The translations under genes and the position numbers were made by a program. From Lentisphaeraceae bacterium (GTDB taxonomy: Bacteria > Verrucomicrobiota > Lentisphaeria > Lentisphaerales > Lentisphaeraceae), in NCBI GenBank assembly GCA_021232515.1, contig JAJPOQ010000014.1, positions 1 to 64,000 of the forward strand: DNA of 64,000 bases. The letters run 5' to 3'. The notes under the pieces were generated by a model, which worked only from the letters and a program-made list of their open reading frames with translations, made no database searches and was not told where the DNA came from. Positions 28,376-37,328 of this stretch are shown in pieces. The first letter of the stretch is position 1. Every line of letters starts with the position of its first letter.

Positions 28376-29419
28376 ATGTCTAAGCTAATTCTAGTTTTGT
28401 GTTCTTTTTTCGCGTTATGTGTAAGCGCTCAAGAGTTCAAAGGCGGTCAATTCGTCGAATCAATAAAGTGTAAAGCAAACCCAAAATGGTCTTACGCGGT
28501 CTATTTACCGAAAGACTACGATCATACCCAAGACCGTAAATGGTCAACAATGATCTGCTTTGGAGCGTCTAAAGGTGGAACCAATGCACTGAAGAAAATG
28601 GTCGAAGGCGCCGAACTCACTAACTCCATTTTGATCAGTTCAATAGAAACAAGTAATAATACCAAAAACAACGCTGAAGGGATGAAAGCGACTATCGCTG
28701 ATGTCCAAGAAAAGTTTAAAGTCAGCGAGAACTTCCTTTTTGTAACAGGCTTCTCTGGTGGAGCAAGAAGAGCATTTTATGCCAACTCCATGTATAAGAA
28801 ACCTATTTTCACAGGTGTATTCCCTTGTGGTGCCGGTGGTAGTAAAACCTCTAAAGAGAGAAAGGTTTTCTTCTTTGGCGCTTGTGGAACAAACTGTTTT
28901 AACCGAGAAGAAATGGCAAGTAGTTTTAGAGGATTAAAAAAACAAGGTAAACTCATCTATTTCCCTGGTGCTCACGCTTGGGCTGGAGAGAAAGAATATA
29001 CTGAAGGTATGGCTTGGTTATATGCTCAAAACTTAAATAATGTTTCAACCTCTGAGTATGACAAGTTCTATAGCCCTTTTTACGAACGCATGAAGAAAAA
29101 ACTAGATGCTGAGACAGATACTTATGAAAAGTATCACCTCTATGAAACTCTTAGTTTTGTTAAAGGCTTCAAAGAAGCGAGTAATATTCGCCGAGAATTC
29201 CAAAACATGCAAAGATCTAAAGAGATACAAGAGTATCTAAAAGCTGAGAAAGACTACCAAAAGTTCTTAGCAAAGTACTACCGTAAAAGCTACTCTGATA
29301 CAAGTAAAAAGCCGCTAAACGCAAAGGCTCAAAAGGATGCGACAAAGTTTATGGAGAAGTATCCAAACGTTCCTCAAACCGCACTCCTAAAAAAGCTCGT
29401 TGACAAAGCCGCCAAGTAA
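28376..29419 (+). CDS. secreted alpha/beta-hydrolase-like (esterase-type) protein
   Basis: A 347-aa protein with a signal peptide (SKLILVLCSFFALCVSAQ). I use the second ATG, which has TAGGGATG upstream. VYLPKDYDH and FVTGFSGGARRAFYAN match the lid and nucleophile-elbow pattern of PHB-depolymerase/feruloyl-esterase-like hydrolases, with Ser in GFSGG. A candidate catalytic His lies in FPGAHAWAG. The C-terminal third is helical and Lys-rich with a TPR-like look (KAEKDYQKFLAKYYRKSY). A strong terminator follows. Substrate unknown; an ester-linked glycan or polymer is possible. Confidence 0.72.
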   Translation: MSKLILVLCSFFALCVSAQEFKGGQFVESIKCKANPKWSYAVYLPKDYDHTQDRKWSTMICFGASKGGTNALKKMVEGAELTNSILISSIETSNNTKNNAEGMKATIADVQEKFKVSENFLFVTGFSGGARRAFYANSMYKKPIFTGVFPCGAGGSKTSKERKVFFFGACGTNCFNREEMASSFRGLKKQGKLIYFPGAHAWAGEKEYTEGMAWLYAQNLNNVSTSEYDKFYSPFYERMKKKLDAETDTYEKYHLYETLSFVKGFKEASNIRREFQNMQRSKEIQEYLKAEKDYQKFLAKYYRKSYSDTSKKPLNAKAQKDATKFMEKYPNVPQTALLKKLVDKAAK

Positions 29420-29440
29420 CTTTTCACTTACAAAAATTTT

Positions 29441-29469
29441 AAAGCCTGCCACTGTGCAGGCTTTTTTTT
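29441..29469 (+). terminator. Rho-independent terminator
   Basis: AAAGCCTGC (29441-29449) and GCAGGCTTT form a 9-bp stem over the loop CACTGT, with T residues continuing to 29469. It lies 21 bp after the hydrolase stop codon. It is the clearest intrinsic terminator in the window. Confidence 0.9.
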
Positions 29470-29548
29470 ACTCAAGAAACCAACATGACAGGTTTCAACT
29501 AAGCCAAGTTTCGTGCTATAATTAGCTAAATTGTGTAATGGATGTGTT

Positions 29549-29986
29549 ATGTTGAAAGTGTTGTCTTTGCTATTAGTGAACTTGTGCCTTTGTGTCGGCG
29601 CAGAAGTCGCGAAGTATGATTTCTCTGAAGTTAAGATTGGCGTAAAGCTGACTCACCTTGAGAAAGTTTTTGGTTCGCCCAATAACCAAATAAATAAAGA
29701 ACACTACTCCTACATAGAATTCAAAGAAAAGATCGCCGTCGAAGTCTATAAAGACACCATCGCAGGCTATGTCGTTTCACTCAATTTTGAAGAAGGTGAA
29801 AGTTACTGGACTTGGGCAACTGGTGTCACAGGTCTGAAAAAAGAAGACTTTAAACTCATGTCCAAAAAAGATGGTAGTCACTACTACTCTTCAAAAGACG
29901 GCAAGTATAAGTTCAACGCCAGCAAATTTTATATAACTATCTACTCTCGTAAACTGATGGGTAAGATAAAAAATCGCCGGATTTAA
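29549..29986 (+). CDS. small secreted protein of unknown function
   Basis: A 145-aa protein starting at ATG 29549 with a signal peptide (LKVLSLLLVNLCLCVGA). A TTG six codons upstream is open but gives a less convincing leader. The mature part (SEVKIGVKLTHLEKVFGSPN) resembles the start of small SmpA/OmlA-like or copper-amine-oxidase-like repeats (GxxLxxLxxxFGxP), which is only a pattern similarity. No Cys is present in the mature part. It stands alone after a strong terminator and before the restriction locus. Confidence 0.6.
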   Translation: MLKVLSLLLVNLCLCVGAEVAKYDFSEVKIGVKLTHLEKVFGSPNNQINKEHYSYIEFKEKIAVEVYKDTIAGYVVSLNFEEGESYWTWATGVTGLKKEDFKLMSKKDGSHYYSSKDGKYKFNASKFYITIYSRKLMGKIKNRRI

Positions 29987-30112
29987 AAAGTTTAACTCCT
30001 AAATACTCGACGAATTTCAAACTCGCATAGGAGGACAGGCCAACCTTGAGATAATATACTAATTCAAAGAAAAACTACTGTATTAGTTATCATAAGGCTT
30101 TAAATACCCAAG

Positions 30113-31573
30113 ATGTTCGAAAATACTTTTAAAAATATAGACGATATACTCCACAAAGACGCCGGTTGTTCCAGTGAACTGGACTACACAGAACAAACTT
30201 CCTGGATGCTCTTTCTTAAGTATCTCGATGACCTCGAAAAAGACAAAGCTCTGACGGCTGAATTACTCGATATTGACTACGAATATATCATCGACGCAGA
30301 ACACCGATGGGGTAAGTGGGCCGCCCCGAAAGATGCCGAAGGAAACTTCGATCATAATAATGCCGATACGGGCGATGACCTCATGGAGTATGTCGATGGA
30401 GAGTTGTTCCCTTACTTAAAAGGCTTCAAACAAAGAGCTGTTAGTCCAGATACCATCGAGTACAAAATCGGTGAAATATTTGGCGAAATAAAGAACAAAA
30501 TTCAAAGCGGTTATTCGCTCAGAGACTGTCTGGAAAAAGTCGATGAACTGCGTTTCAGGTCTCAAGAAGAAAAACACGAACTTTCCCACCTCTACGAAAC
30601 AAAGATTAAGAATATGGGAAATGCCGGGCGAAATGGTGGAGAGTACTACACGCCAAGACCTTTGATTCGCGCCATGGTCGATGTCGTAAATCCTAAAATT
30701 GGCGAGACTATTTACGATGGAGCTGCTGGATCGGCAGGCTTCCTTTGCGAAGCTTTTGACTACCTGAGAAAAAGGGATGAAGATAAACTCTCGACTTCTG
30801 ACTTAAAAACACTTCAGGAAAAAACCTTCTACGCTAAAGAGAAAAAGTCTCTGGCCTATGTCATCGCCATTATGAATATGATTCTCCACGGCATAGAAGC
30901 GCCAAATGTTATTCACACCAACACTCTCGGTGAAAACCTCTCAGACATTCAGCCTAGTAATCAGCACGACATAATTCTGGCCAATCCACCTTTTGGCGGC
31001 AAAGAACGCAAAGAAGTTCAGCAAAACTTTCCCATTAAAACTGGAGAAACTGCCTTTCTCTTCCTGCAACACTTTATGAAAACTCTTAAGCCCGGTGGAC
31101 GAGCGGCAATCGTTATAAAAAATACCTTTTTGTCAAATGCCGATAATGCCTCGGTAGCACTACGTCGTGAGTTGTTGGAAAACTGTAACCTGCACACCGT
31201 CCTCGATTGCCCGGCAAAGACATTTCTCGGTGCTGGCGTCAAAACTGTCGTTCTCTTCTTTACCAAAGGTGAACCAACCGAGAAAGTCTGGTACTACGCT
31301 CTCGATCCCGGCAGATCTTTAGGCAAAACCAATCCGCTAAATGACAATGACCTCAAAGAATTTGTGACCCTGCAAAAGAAGTTTAAAAGCTCTGAAAAAT
31401 CCTGGTCAGTCAAAGTTGCCGATGTCGATGTAGAAACTTATGACCTCTCAGTTAAAAACCCCAATATCGAAGAAGAAGCTCCTCTTCGCGAACCAACTGC
31501 AATCATTGAAGATATCATTGCTCTGGATAAAGAAAGTGAGAGTATTTTAGTCAGTATTAAAGGATTGCTTTAA
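30113..31573 (+). CDS. hsdM: type I restriction-modification DNA methyltransferase subunit HsdM
   Basis: A 486-aa N6-adenine methyltransferase subunit. The N-terminal helical domain (about 1-160) contains SSELDYTEQTSWMLFLKYLD, typical of HsdM. GGEYYTPRPLIRAMVD (175-190) leads into the AdoMet motif DGAAGSAGF (202-210). The catalytic motif NPPFGG is at 291-296. It methylates host DNA as a complex with HsdS and, with HsdR, cleaves unmodified DNA. The stop overlaps the hsdS start (TAATG), so the two are translationally coupled. It is first in the order hsdM, hsdS, AlbA-type gene, hsdR. Confidence 0.95.
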   Translation: MFENTFKNIDDILHKDAGCSSELDYTEQTSWMLFLKYLDDLEKDKALTAELLDIDYEYIIDAEHRWGKWAAPKDAEGNFDHNNADTGDDLMEYVDGELFPYLKGFKQRAVSPDTIEYKIGEIFGEIKNKIQSGYSLRDCLEKVDELRFRSQEEKHELSHLYETKIKNMGNAGRNGGEYYTPRPLIRAMVDVVNPKIGETIYDGAAGSAGFLCEAFDYLRKRDEDKLSTSDLKTLQEKTFYAKEKKSLAYVIAIMNMILHGIEAPNVIHTNTLGENLSDIQPSNQHDIILANPPFGGKERKEVQQNFPIKTGETAFLFLQHFMKTLKPGGRAAIVIKNTFLSNADNASVALRRELLENCNLHTVLDCPAKTFLGAGVKTVVLFFTKGEPTEKVWYYALDPGRSLGKTNPLNDNDLKEFVTLQKKFKSSEKSWSVKVADVDVETYDLSVKNPNIEEEAPLREPTAIIEDIIALDKESESILVSIKGLL

Positions 31574-32775
31574 TGACTTGGAAGACTGAAGAACTAAACA
31601 AAAATATTAATTTTATTGATTATAGAGGCAAAACACCAAATAAAATTGAAAAAGGGATGAGGCTCATCACGGCCAAAAATGCTAAAATGGGGTTTTTACA
31701 ATTAAACCCTCAAGAATTTGTAGATCCAGAGAATTATGATTTATGGATGACAAGAGGCATTCCAAAATTTGGAGATGTTCTTTTTACCACTGAGGCACCC
31801 TTAGCAAATGTTTGTCAGCTTGATACAACAGAGAAAGTTGTAATTGGTCAAAGACTTATTACTATGCAACCAAATGAATCACTAATTAATTCTACTTTCC
31901 TTAAATATTCCTTGCTCTCACCACAGATGCAAAATGAAATTCATTCTCATGCGACGGGAGCTACAGTTTTAGGTATTAAATCAAAATTATTAAAAAAAAT
32001 ACCTTTCAGTTATCCCTCACTCCCAGAACAAGAGCGGATTGTAGAGATTCTTGATCAAGTCTTTGCGGATATAGAAAAAGCCCGAGCCAATGCCGAACAA
32101 AACCTTAAAAATGCCCGCGAATTATTTGATAGTTATCTTCAAAAAGTCTTTTCCGAAAAAAGCGAAGGTTGGGAGGAGAAAAAGCTAAGTGAAATTTGTT
32201 CTAAAATTACTGATGGAGTTCATAAAAAACCTAACTATCAAGACAAAGGAGTTCCTTTTCTTAAAATACATAATCTAACTAAAGGATCAGGGATATCACT
32301 AGAAAATTTAAGTTATATTTCGGAAGAGGATCATAAAGAATTCTGCAAACGAACCCATCCTGAAAAAGGTGATATTCTAATTACGAAAGACGGTACTATA
32401 GGCATTGTACGAATTATTGATTTCGATATTGATTTTTCAATATTCGTTTCCTTAGCTTTAGTTAAGCCAATTGATAAAACAATTTCACCTTATTTAAAGT
32501 ATGTTTTAGAATCTCCACTAATTCAAAATCAAATAAATCCGCAGGGTGCAGCTTTAAAGCATTTATACCTAAGAGATTTAAGAGCATTTACTATCCCAAT
32601 TCCTTCTATTGAAATTCAAAAGGAAATAGTGTTTAAACTTGATTCAATGTCACAACATTATTTTAAACTCGAATCCATCTACACCAAAAAAATCGCAGCT
32701 CTTGACGAACTTAAGAAATCGATCTTACAAAAAGCTTTTAGTGGAGAACTGACTAAAGAGGAATTCAGTGCATGA
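31573..32775 (+). CDS. hsdS: type I restriction-modification specificity subunit HsdS
   Basis: A 400-aa specificity subunit with two target-recognition domains (about 1-150 and 200-350). Each is followed by a helical conserved region: LPEQERIVEILDQVFADIEKARANAEQNL and KEIVFKLDSMSQHYFKLESIYTKKIAALDELKKSILQKAF. The second half-site domain begins GWEEKKLSEICSKITDGVH. It determines the bipartite recognition sequence. The variable domains are more AT-rich than hsdM, as expected for genes that exchange target-recognition domains. It overlaps the next gene by 4 bp (ATGA). Confidence 0.95.
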   Translation: MTWKTEELNKNINFIDYRGKTPNKIEKGMRLITAKNAKMGFLQLNPQEFVDPENYDLWMTRGIPKFGDVLFTTEAPLANVCQLDTTEKVVIGQRLITMQPNESLINSTFLKYSLLSPQMQNEIHSHATGATVLGIKSKLLKKIPFSYPSLPEQERIVEILDQVFADIEKARANAEQNLKNARELFDSYLQKVFSEKSEGWEEKKLSEICSKITDGVHKKPNYQDKGVPFLKIHNLTKGSGISLENLSYISEEDHKEFCKRTHPEKGDILITKDGTIGIVRIIDFDIDFSIFVSLALVKPIDKTISPYLKYVLESPLIQNQINPQGAALKHLYLRDLRAFTIPIPSIEIQKEIVFKLDSMSQHYFKLESIYTKKIAALDELKKSILQKAFSGELTKEEFSA

Positions 32776-34412
32776 AAGACTATGGCCGAATACTAGATGA
32801 GCTTTTAAGCAATGGACATGAAGGTGAATGTCTGGAGTTTAAAGCTGCCCGAAATAACTTCGATAAAGGAGAACTTGGGAAATACTTTTCGGCCTTGAGC
32901 AATGAAGCCAACCTCAAAAGTACAGAATCCGCCTGGCTTATCTTCGGTATAGAAGACAAAACCAAAAACGTTCTCGGTACCAACTACTGCAATGCGGTTG
33001 GAGCTTTAGAGAAAATTAAACGAGAAGTTTCGGAAAACATCAGCAATAAATTGAGCTTCCGTCATATCGCCGAACTGGAAAGAGAAGGCAAACGCCTCTT
33101 ACTTTTTGAAATTCCCGCCGCTCCACAAGGTATTCCCATCGCTTGGAAAGGTCATTATCACGCCAGAGTCGGTGAATCGCTGACGGCAATGGACATTGAC
33201 AAAATTGAACGCATCCGTGCTCAAGTAAAAACTATTGACTGGAGTGCCGGCTTGGTTAAGTCTGCCAGTTTAGATGATTTATGTCCAGATGCTCTTTTAC
33301 TGGCTCGCAAAGGTTTTAAGACTAAAAATTCCAGACTAGTCGAAGAGATCGATACTTGGGATGACCTGACATTTCTCAACAAAGCAAAGTTGTTAATCAA
33401 AGGTAAAATCACCCGAGCCGCTTTAATCCTTCTTGGCAAAGAAGAGTCGAACCATTTTCTCGAACCGGGAACGGCACAAGTCAGCTGGATTTTAAAAGAT
33501 CGCGATAATTTTGATAAAGACTATGAACACTTCTTCTGCCCACTTATCTCAGTCGGTGACAAGATTTACCACAAGATCCGCAATTTAAAATACCGTTACA
33601 TGAAAGACGGCACACTTTTTCCAGAAGAAGTCGACCAGTATGATCCATGGAGTATTCGCGAAGCTTTACACAACTGCATTGCGCATCAGGACTATACTCT
33701 CGGTTCTAAAGTGCTTGTAGTTGAGAAAGAAGACGAACTTCTCTTTAGCAATGCAGGAAAGTTTATTCCAGAATCCGTTGAAGAGGTTGTTCTTGCCGAC
33801 GCTCCAGAGTTTCGTTACCGCAATAAGTTCTTGGCAGATGCCATGGTGAACCTCAACCTTATTGACACTATTGGCAGTGGCATAAGGAAGATGTTTGACA
33901 TTCAGCGCCATAAGTTTTTCCCTATGCCGGAGTATAAGCTGGAGAATAACAGGGTTTCGGTCAGTATTATCGGGAAAGTAGTTGATTTGGCTTATGCCAA
34001 TAAACTGGCTAGTGAATCTGATTTAAATTTTTCTGACATCATTCTTTTAGATAAAGTAGCGAAACACAAAGAGCTAAGTAAAGAACAGACAAGAGCTTTG
34101 CGGTCAAAGAAATTGATTGAAGGTAGAGCGCCAAATATTCATATCTCTCTTAAAGTTGCACAAGCTACTGGTGAAATAAACAAGTACTTAAAGCAACGGG
34201 GAATAGATGACGAATATTGCCAAAAGATCATTCTTGATTATTTAACAAATGTTGAAACGGCAAGAAAAGCTGACTTTGAGGAATTGCTCATCAACAAGCT
34301 CCCAGATGTTTTAGATATCGAACAAAAGAGAAATAAGATAAAAAATAATCTACAGACATTACGAGCTTTAGGTAGAATTAAATGTATAGGATGGGAATGG
34401 TCTAAAGTTTAG
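32772..34412 (+). CDS. AlbA/Schlafen-domain ATP-binding protein embedded in the type I locus
   Basis: A 546-aa protein. The N-terminal AlbA_2 (Schlafen-like) domain is seen in EGECLEFKAARNNFD (16-31), GKYFSALSNEANL (36-48) and AWLIFGIEDKT (54-64). The middle and C-terminal part resembles the RecG-like ATP-binding domain of this family (REALHNCIAHQDYTLGSKV and LIDTIGSGIRKMFDIQRHKFFPMPEY). A winged-helix-like tail follows (about 410-546). It overlaps hsdS by 4 bp and is coupled to the restriction operon. The stop codon lies in the first TTTAGACG unit of the repeat block. A role in RNA or DNA sensing or regulation of the restriction system is inference. Confidence 0.85.
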   Translation: MKDYGRILDELLSNGHEGECLEFKAARNNFDKGELGKYFSALSNEANLKSTESAWLIFGIEDKTKNVLGTNYCNAVGALEKIKREVSENISNKLSFRHIAELEREGKRLLLFEIPAAPQGIPIAWKGHYHARVGESLTAMDIDKIERIRAQVKTIDWSAGLVKSASLDDLCPDALLLARKGFKTKNSRLVEEIDTWDDLTFLNKAKLLIKGKITRAALILLGKEESNHFLEPGTAQVSWILKDRDNFDKDYEHFFCPLISVGDKIYHKIRNLKYRYMKDGTLFPEEVDQYDPWSIREALHNCIAHQDYTLGSKVLVVEKEDELLFSNAGKFIPESVEEVVLADAPEFRYRNKFLADAMVNLNLIDTIGSGIRKMFDIQRHKFFPMPEYKLENNRVSVSIIGKVVDLAYANKLASESDLNFSDIILLDKVAKHKELSKEQTRALRSKKLIEGRAPNIHISLKVAQATGEINKYLKQRGIDDEYCQKIILDYLTNVETARKADFEELLINKLPDVLDIEQKRNKIKNNLQTLRALGRIKCIGWEWSKV

Positions 34413-34447
34413 ACGTTTTTTAGACGTTTTTTAGACGTTTTTAGACA
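34410..34447 (+). repeat. tandem TAGACGTTTTT array I (about 11-bp period)
   Basis: TAGACG or TAGACA begins at 34410, 34421, 34432 and 34442, giving periods of 11, 11 and 10 bp. The first unit supplies the TAG stop of the AlbA-type gene. Confidence 0.85.
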
Positions 34448-34500
34448 TTTTTAAGCTTAAAAGAGCTAAAAGTTTAGACGTTTTTAGATATAGGATAATT

Positions 34501-34893
34501 ATTTCTTGACCGTGTTTTGATTCTAAGAGCCTATTTTGAAGATCTAGTCTTAAATTATCTTGACAGTCAAGGAGTTATGTATGGTAAGTTTCTTGATCGG
34601 GTTTTGATTCTAAGACGAAACGTAATAGTTTTAGACGTTTTCTAGACGTTTTCTAGACGTTTTCTAGATGTTTTCTAGACGTTTTCTAGACGGATTAAAG
34701 CTCAAATGAGCTGAAAAGTTTAGACGCTTCTAGACGAAAATTAGACGTGTTTTTAGACGAGCATTTAGACATTTTTAGATTTAAGATATTATTTCTTGAT
34801 CGGGTTTTGATTCTGAGAAGGAAGTTTGGGTAGTAAAGTAGTATTTGAGCACAAAAAGGCAGTAAATATTTCTTGATCGGGTTTTGATTTTAG
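34501..34893 (+). repeat. four direct copies of a roughly 26-28-bp unit
   Basis: Copies start at 34501, 34588, 34791 and 34868. Copies 2-4 share TTCTTGATCGGGTTTTGATT exactly; copy 1 has two changes (GACCGTG for GATCGGG). Spacings are 87, 203 and 77 bp, so this is not a CRISPR-type array. Confidence 0.85.
34632..34692 (+). repeat. tandem CTAGACGTTTT array II (exact 11-bp period)
   Basis: TAGACG (one TAGATG) begins at 34632, 34643, 34654, 34665, 34676 and 34687: six units at an exact 11-bp step. The step is close to one helical turn, so all units lie on nearly the same face of the DNA. Confidence 0.9.
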
Positions 34894-34903
34894 TAGGATT
34901 TTT

Positions 34904-37309
34904 ATGAGAAACGAAGCAGATACACGTGCAGAATTGATTGACCCGGCTTTAAAAAAAGTCGGTTGGAGCCTCGTCGACCACAGTTATATAAGGCGTGAAG
35001 TTATCTGTCCAGGAAAAATCTTAACTGGTGGTAAAAGAAGTAATACTGTCGACAGTGACTATGTCCTCATTTACCAAGGCAGAAAGCTTGCTGCTATAGA
35101 AGCTAAGAAAGAGTCCCTGAGTTATACCGAAGGTGTTCGTCAGGCCATAGACTATGCCGAGCGCTTGCAGTGTCGTTTTGCTTATGCGACCAATGGTCAC
35201 GACATCTACCAAATCGATATGGAGACTGGCGAAGAAGGCCTAGTTGAAGTTTTTCTCAGTCCAGATGACATGTGGCAGGCAGCTTATGGCGGTGAAGAAA
35301 AAGACTATACGCCACTGTGGCGGCAAAAGTTCTCTGATGTGCCTTATGAAATGAAAGGCGGCGCTTGGATTCCCCGATATTATCAAGAAAACGCCATTAA
35401 TAACACCTTGGACGCTATCGCCAAAGGTCAGGACCGGATACTGCTGACTTTAGCAACGGGAACTGGTAAGACATCTATTGCCTTTCAACTTGCTTGGAAA
35501 CTTTTTCACAGTCGTTGGAGTTTGTCATCTCGCACAACTCCAGCTGTAGCGAAGCGCCGACCTCGCATCTTATTCTTAGCGGATCGAAATATTTTAGCAA
35601 ATCAGGCCTTCAATGACTTTGGCCCATTTGGTGAAGATGCCATAATCCGCATTCAACCAGATGAAATAAGAAAGAATGGCAAAGTCCCTAAAAATGGCAG
35701 CGTTTTCTTTACTATCTTTCAGACATTTATGAGTGGTGCCGCCAATGAAGACGAGGAAAATGAACTAGAAGAGGCCACGGCTTACTTTGGCGACTACCCC
35801 GCCGACTTTTTCGACTTTATCGTCATAGACGAGTGCCATAGAGGTGGAGCAAACAGTGAAAGTTCATGGCGAAGTATACTGAACTACTTTGGGCCTGCCG
35901 TGCAACTTGGTCTAACCGCAACTCCCAAGCGCGACAAGAACGTCGATACCTACTCTTACTTTGGCGAGCCGGTTTACACTTACTCGCTTAAAGAAGGCAT
36001 AAATGATGGTTTCTTAACGCCATTTAAGGTTCACCCAATCATTGGTACTATGGATGAATATATTTATACCCCTGGCGATGGAGTTGTTGTCAAGGGCGAT
36101 CCTGCTCCAGGAAGAGTTTATAAAGAAGGTGACTTTAATAGAATCATCACTATTCCAGCTCGTGAAAAGAAGCGTGTCAAATACTGGATGGACATGATAA
36201 ACCCAAAGCAAAAAACGATTGTTTTTTGTGCTACGCAGGAACACGCCGGCTTAGTACGTGACTACATCAACAAATACGCTAGAGAAAAAGGCTGGGCGAC
36301 AAACAGAAAGTATTGTGTCAGGGTCACAGCAAACGATGGTCAAGCTGGGGAAACTGACTTAAAAACCTTTCAGGACAATGAAAAGACAATTCCAACAATT
36401 TTAACGACATCTCGAAAACTCTCTACTGGGGTCGACGCCCGTAACGTCAGGAATATAGTCTTAATGAGAGAGTGTAAAAATATGATCGAGTTTAAGCAAA
36501 TCGTCGGTCGTGGGACAAGGCTTTTTGATGGCAAGGAGTACTTCAGTATCTACGATTTTGTCAAAGCTCACCACAATTTTGCTGACCCTGAATGGGATGG
36601 TGACCCTGAACCTGATACTGGTGGTGAAGACTACCCCATAGGCAATGAGGGTACAGGAACTGGCAATGTTACAGATGGCGATGAGGTCGATACTGGTGAT
36701 GAGCCAACAGGTGTCAAAAGACCTGAAAAAATAAAAATCACTCTAAGCGATGGCAAAGTTAGACAGATAAAACATGTCTCCTCAGTGATGTACTGGCACG
36801 GCAGCAAGCCTATTTCTGCGAGTGAATTCATTGAAAAAATGTTTAGTGACTTGCCCGACTTCTTCAAAAGTGAACAAGAACTCAGAAAAATATGGGCGGA
36901 TCCATCTACTCGAGAAAAACTTCTCAATGACTTGGCTGAATCTGGTTATGATCAAGAAAAGCTAAAGGAAATGAAAAAGTTAATCGATGCCGAAGACAGC
37001 GATGTTTTCGATATACTCGGCTATGTAGCCTATGCTATAGAAACTAAAAGTAGAGATGAACGAGTTCAAAAAGCTCAACCTCACATCGTTAAAAGCTATG
37101 AAGATGAAATCCAGAGGGACTTTATAAACTTTATCCTCGGTAAGTACATCGCTGATGGAGTTCGTGAGCTATCTACAAAAAATATGAAGAGTTTGCTTGA
37201 GCTCAAGTACAACACAGTTACAGATGCGACTCACGCTTTTGGATCGCCAGCCACCATTCGTGAAGTTTTTATAGGTTTTCAAAAACACCTATACGATGAT
37301 ATTGCTTAA
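34904..37309 (+). CDS. hsdR: type I restriction endonuclease subunit HsdR
   Basis: An 801-aa restriction and translocation subunit. The nuclease motif D52...E66-A-K68 (SDYVLIYQGRKLAAIEAKKE) is at the N-terminus. SF2 helicase motifs follow: motif I TLATGTGKT (182-190), the DEAD-box variant DECH (309-312) and LTATPKR (337-343). GVDARNVRNIVLMRECKNMIEFKQIVGRGTR supplies motifs V and VI. The C-terminal part (about 600-801) fits the EcoEI R-type domain. It is separated from the AlbA-type gene by a 491-bp repeat block, unlike the tight overlaps of the earlier genes, so it may have a separate promoter or regulation. A small convergent gap follows. Confidence 0.95.
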   Translation: MRNEADTRAELIDPALKKVGWSLVDHSYIRREVICPGKILTGGKRSNTVDSDYVLIYQGRKLAAIEAKKESLSYTEGVRQAIDYAERLQCRFAYATNGHDIYQIDMETGEEGLVEVFLSPDDMWQAAYGGEEKDYTPLWRQKFSDVPYEMKGGAWIPRYYQENAINNTLDAIAKGQDRILLTLATGTGKTSIAFQLAWKLFHSRWSLSSRTTPAVAKRRPRILFLADRNILANQAFNDFGPFGEDAIIRIQPDEIRKNGKVPKNGSVFFTIFQTFMSGAANEDEENELEEATAYFGDYPADFFDFIVIDECHRGGANSESSWRSILNYFGPAVQLGLTATPKRDKNVDTYSYFGEPVYTYSLKEGINDGFLTPFKVHPIIGTMDEYIYTPGDGVVVKGDPAPGRVYKEGDFNRIITIPAREKKRVKYWMDMINPKQKTIVFCATQEHAGLVRDYINKYAREKGWATNRKYCVRVTANDGQAGETDLKTFQDNEKTIPTILTTSRKLSTGVDARNVRNIVLMRECKNMIEFKQIVGRGTRLFDGKEYFSIYDFVKAHHNFADPEWDGDPEPDTGGEDYPIGNEGTGTGNVTDGDEVDTGDEPTGVKRPEKIKITLSDGKVRQIKHVSSVMYWHGSKPISASEFIEKMFSDLPDFFKSEQELRKIWADPSTREKLLNDLAESGYDQEKLKEMKKLIDAEDSDVFDILGYVAYAIETKSRDERVQKAQPHIVKSYEDEIQRDFINFILGKYIADGVRELSTKNMKSLLELKYNTVTDATHAFGSPATIREVFIGFQKHLYDDIA

Positions 37310-37328
37310 TTTGATGGTTAAGGTTTTA

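Larger units (their letters stand above)
34409..34893 (+). repeat. layered repeat block between the AlbA-type gene and hsdR
   Basis: About 490 bp hold a composite module seen twice. Each copy has tandem TAGACG-type units, then an AGCTyAAAwGAGCT element (34454-34467 and 34699-34712), then AAAGTTTAGACG, and then a unit containing CTTGATCGGGTTTTGATT or a close variant. Two further copies of that last unit occur near 34588 and 34868. No ORF of note lies within. The hsdR start is 11 bp beyond the last unit. Confidence 0.85.

Noticed and set aside
34501-34893. CRISPR array made by the four direct repeats
   Set aside because: Spacings are 87, 203 and 77 bp, the intervals contain other repeats, and no cas gene is present.
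34904-37309. A prophage or integrative element around the restriction locus
   Set aside because: No integrase, transposase, tRNA or flanking direct duplication was seen between 29.5 and 38.5 kb.
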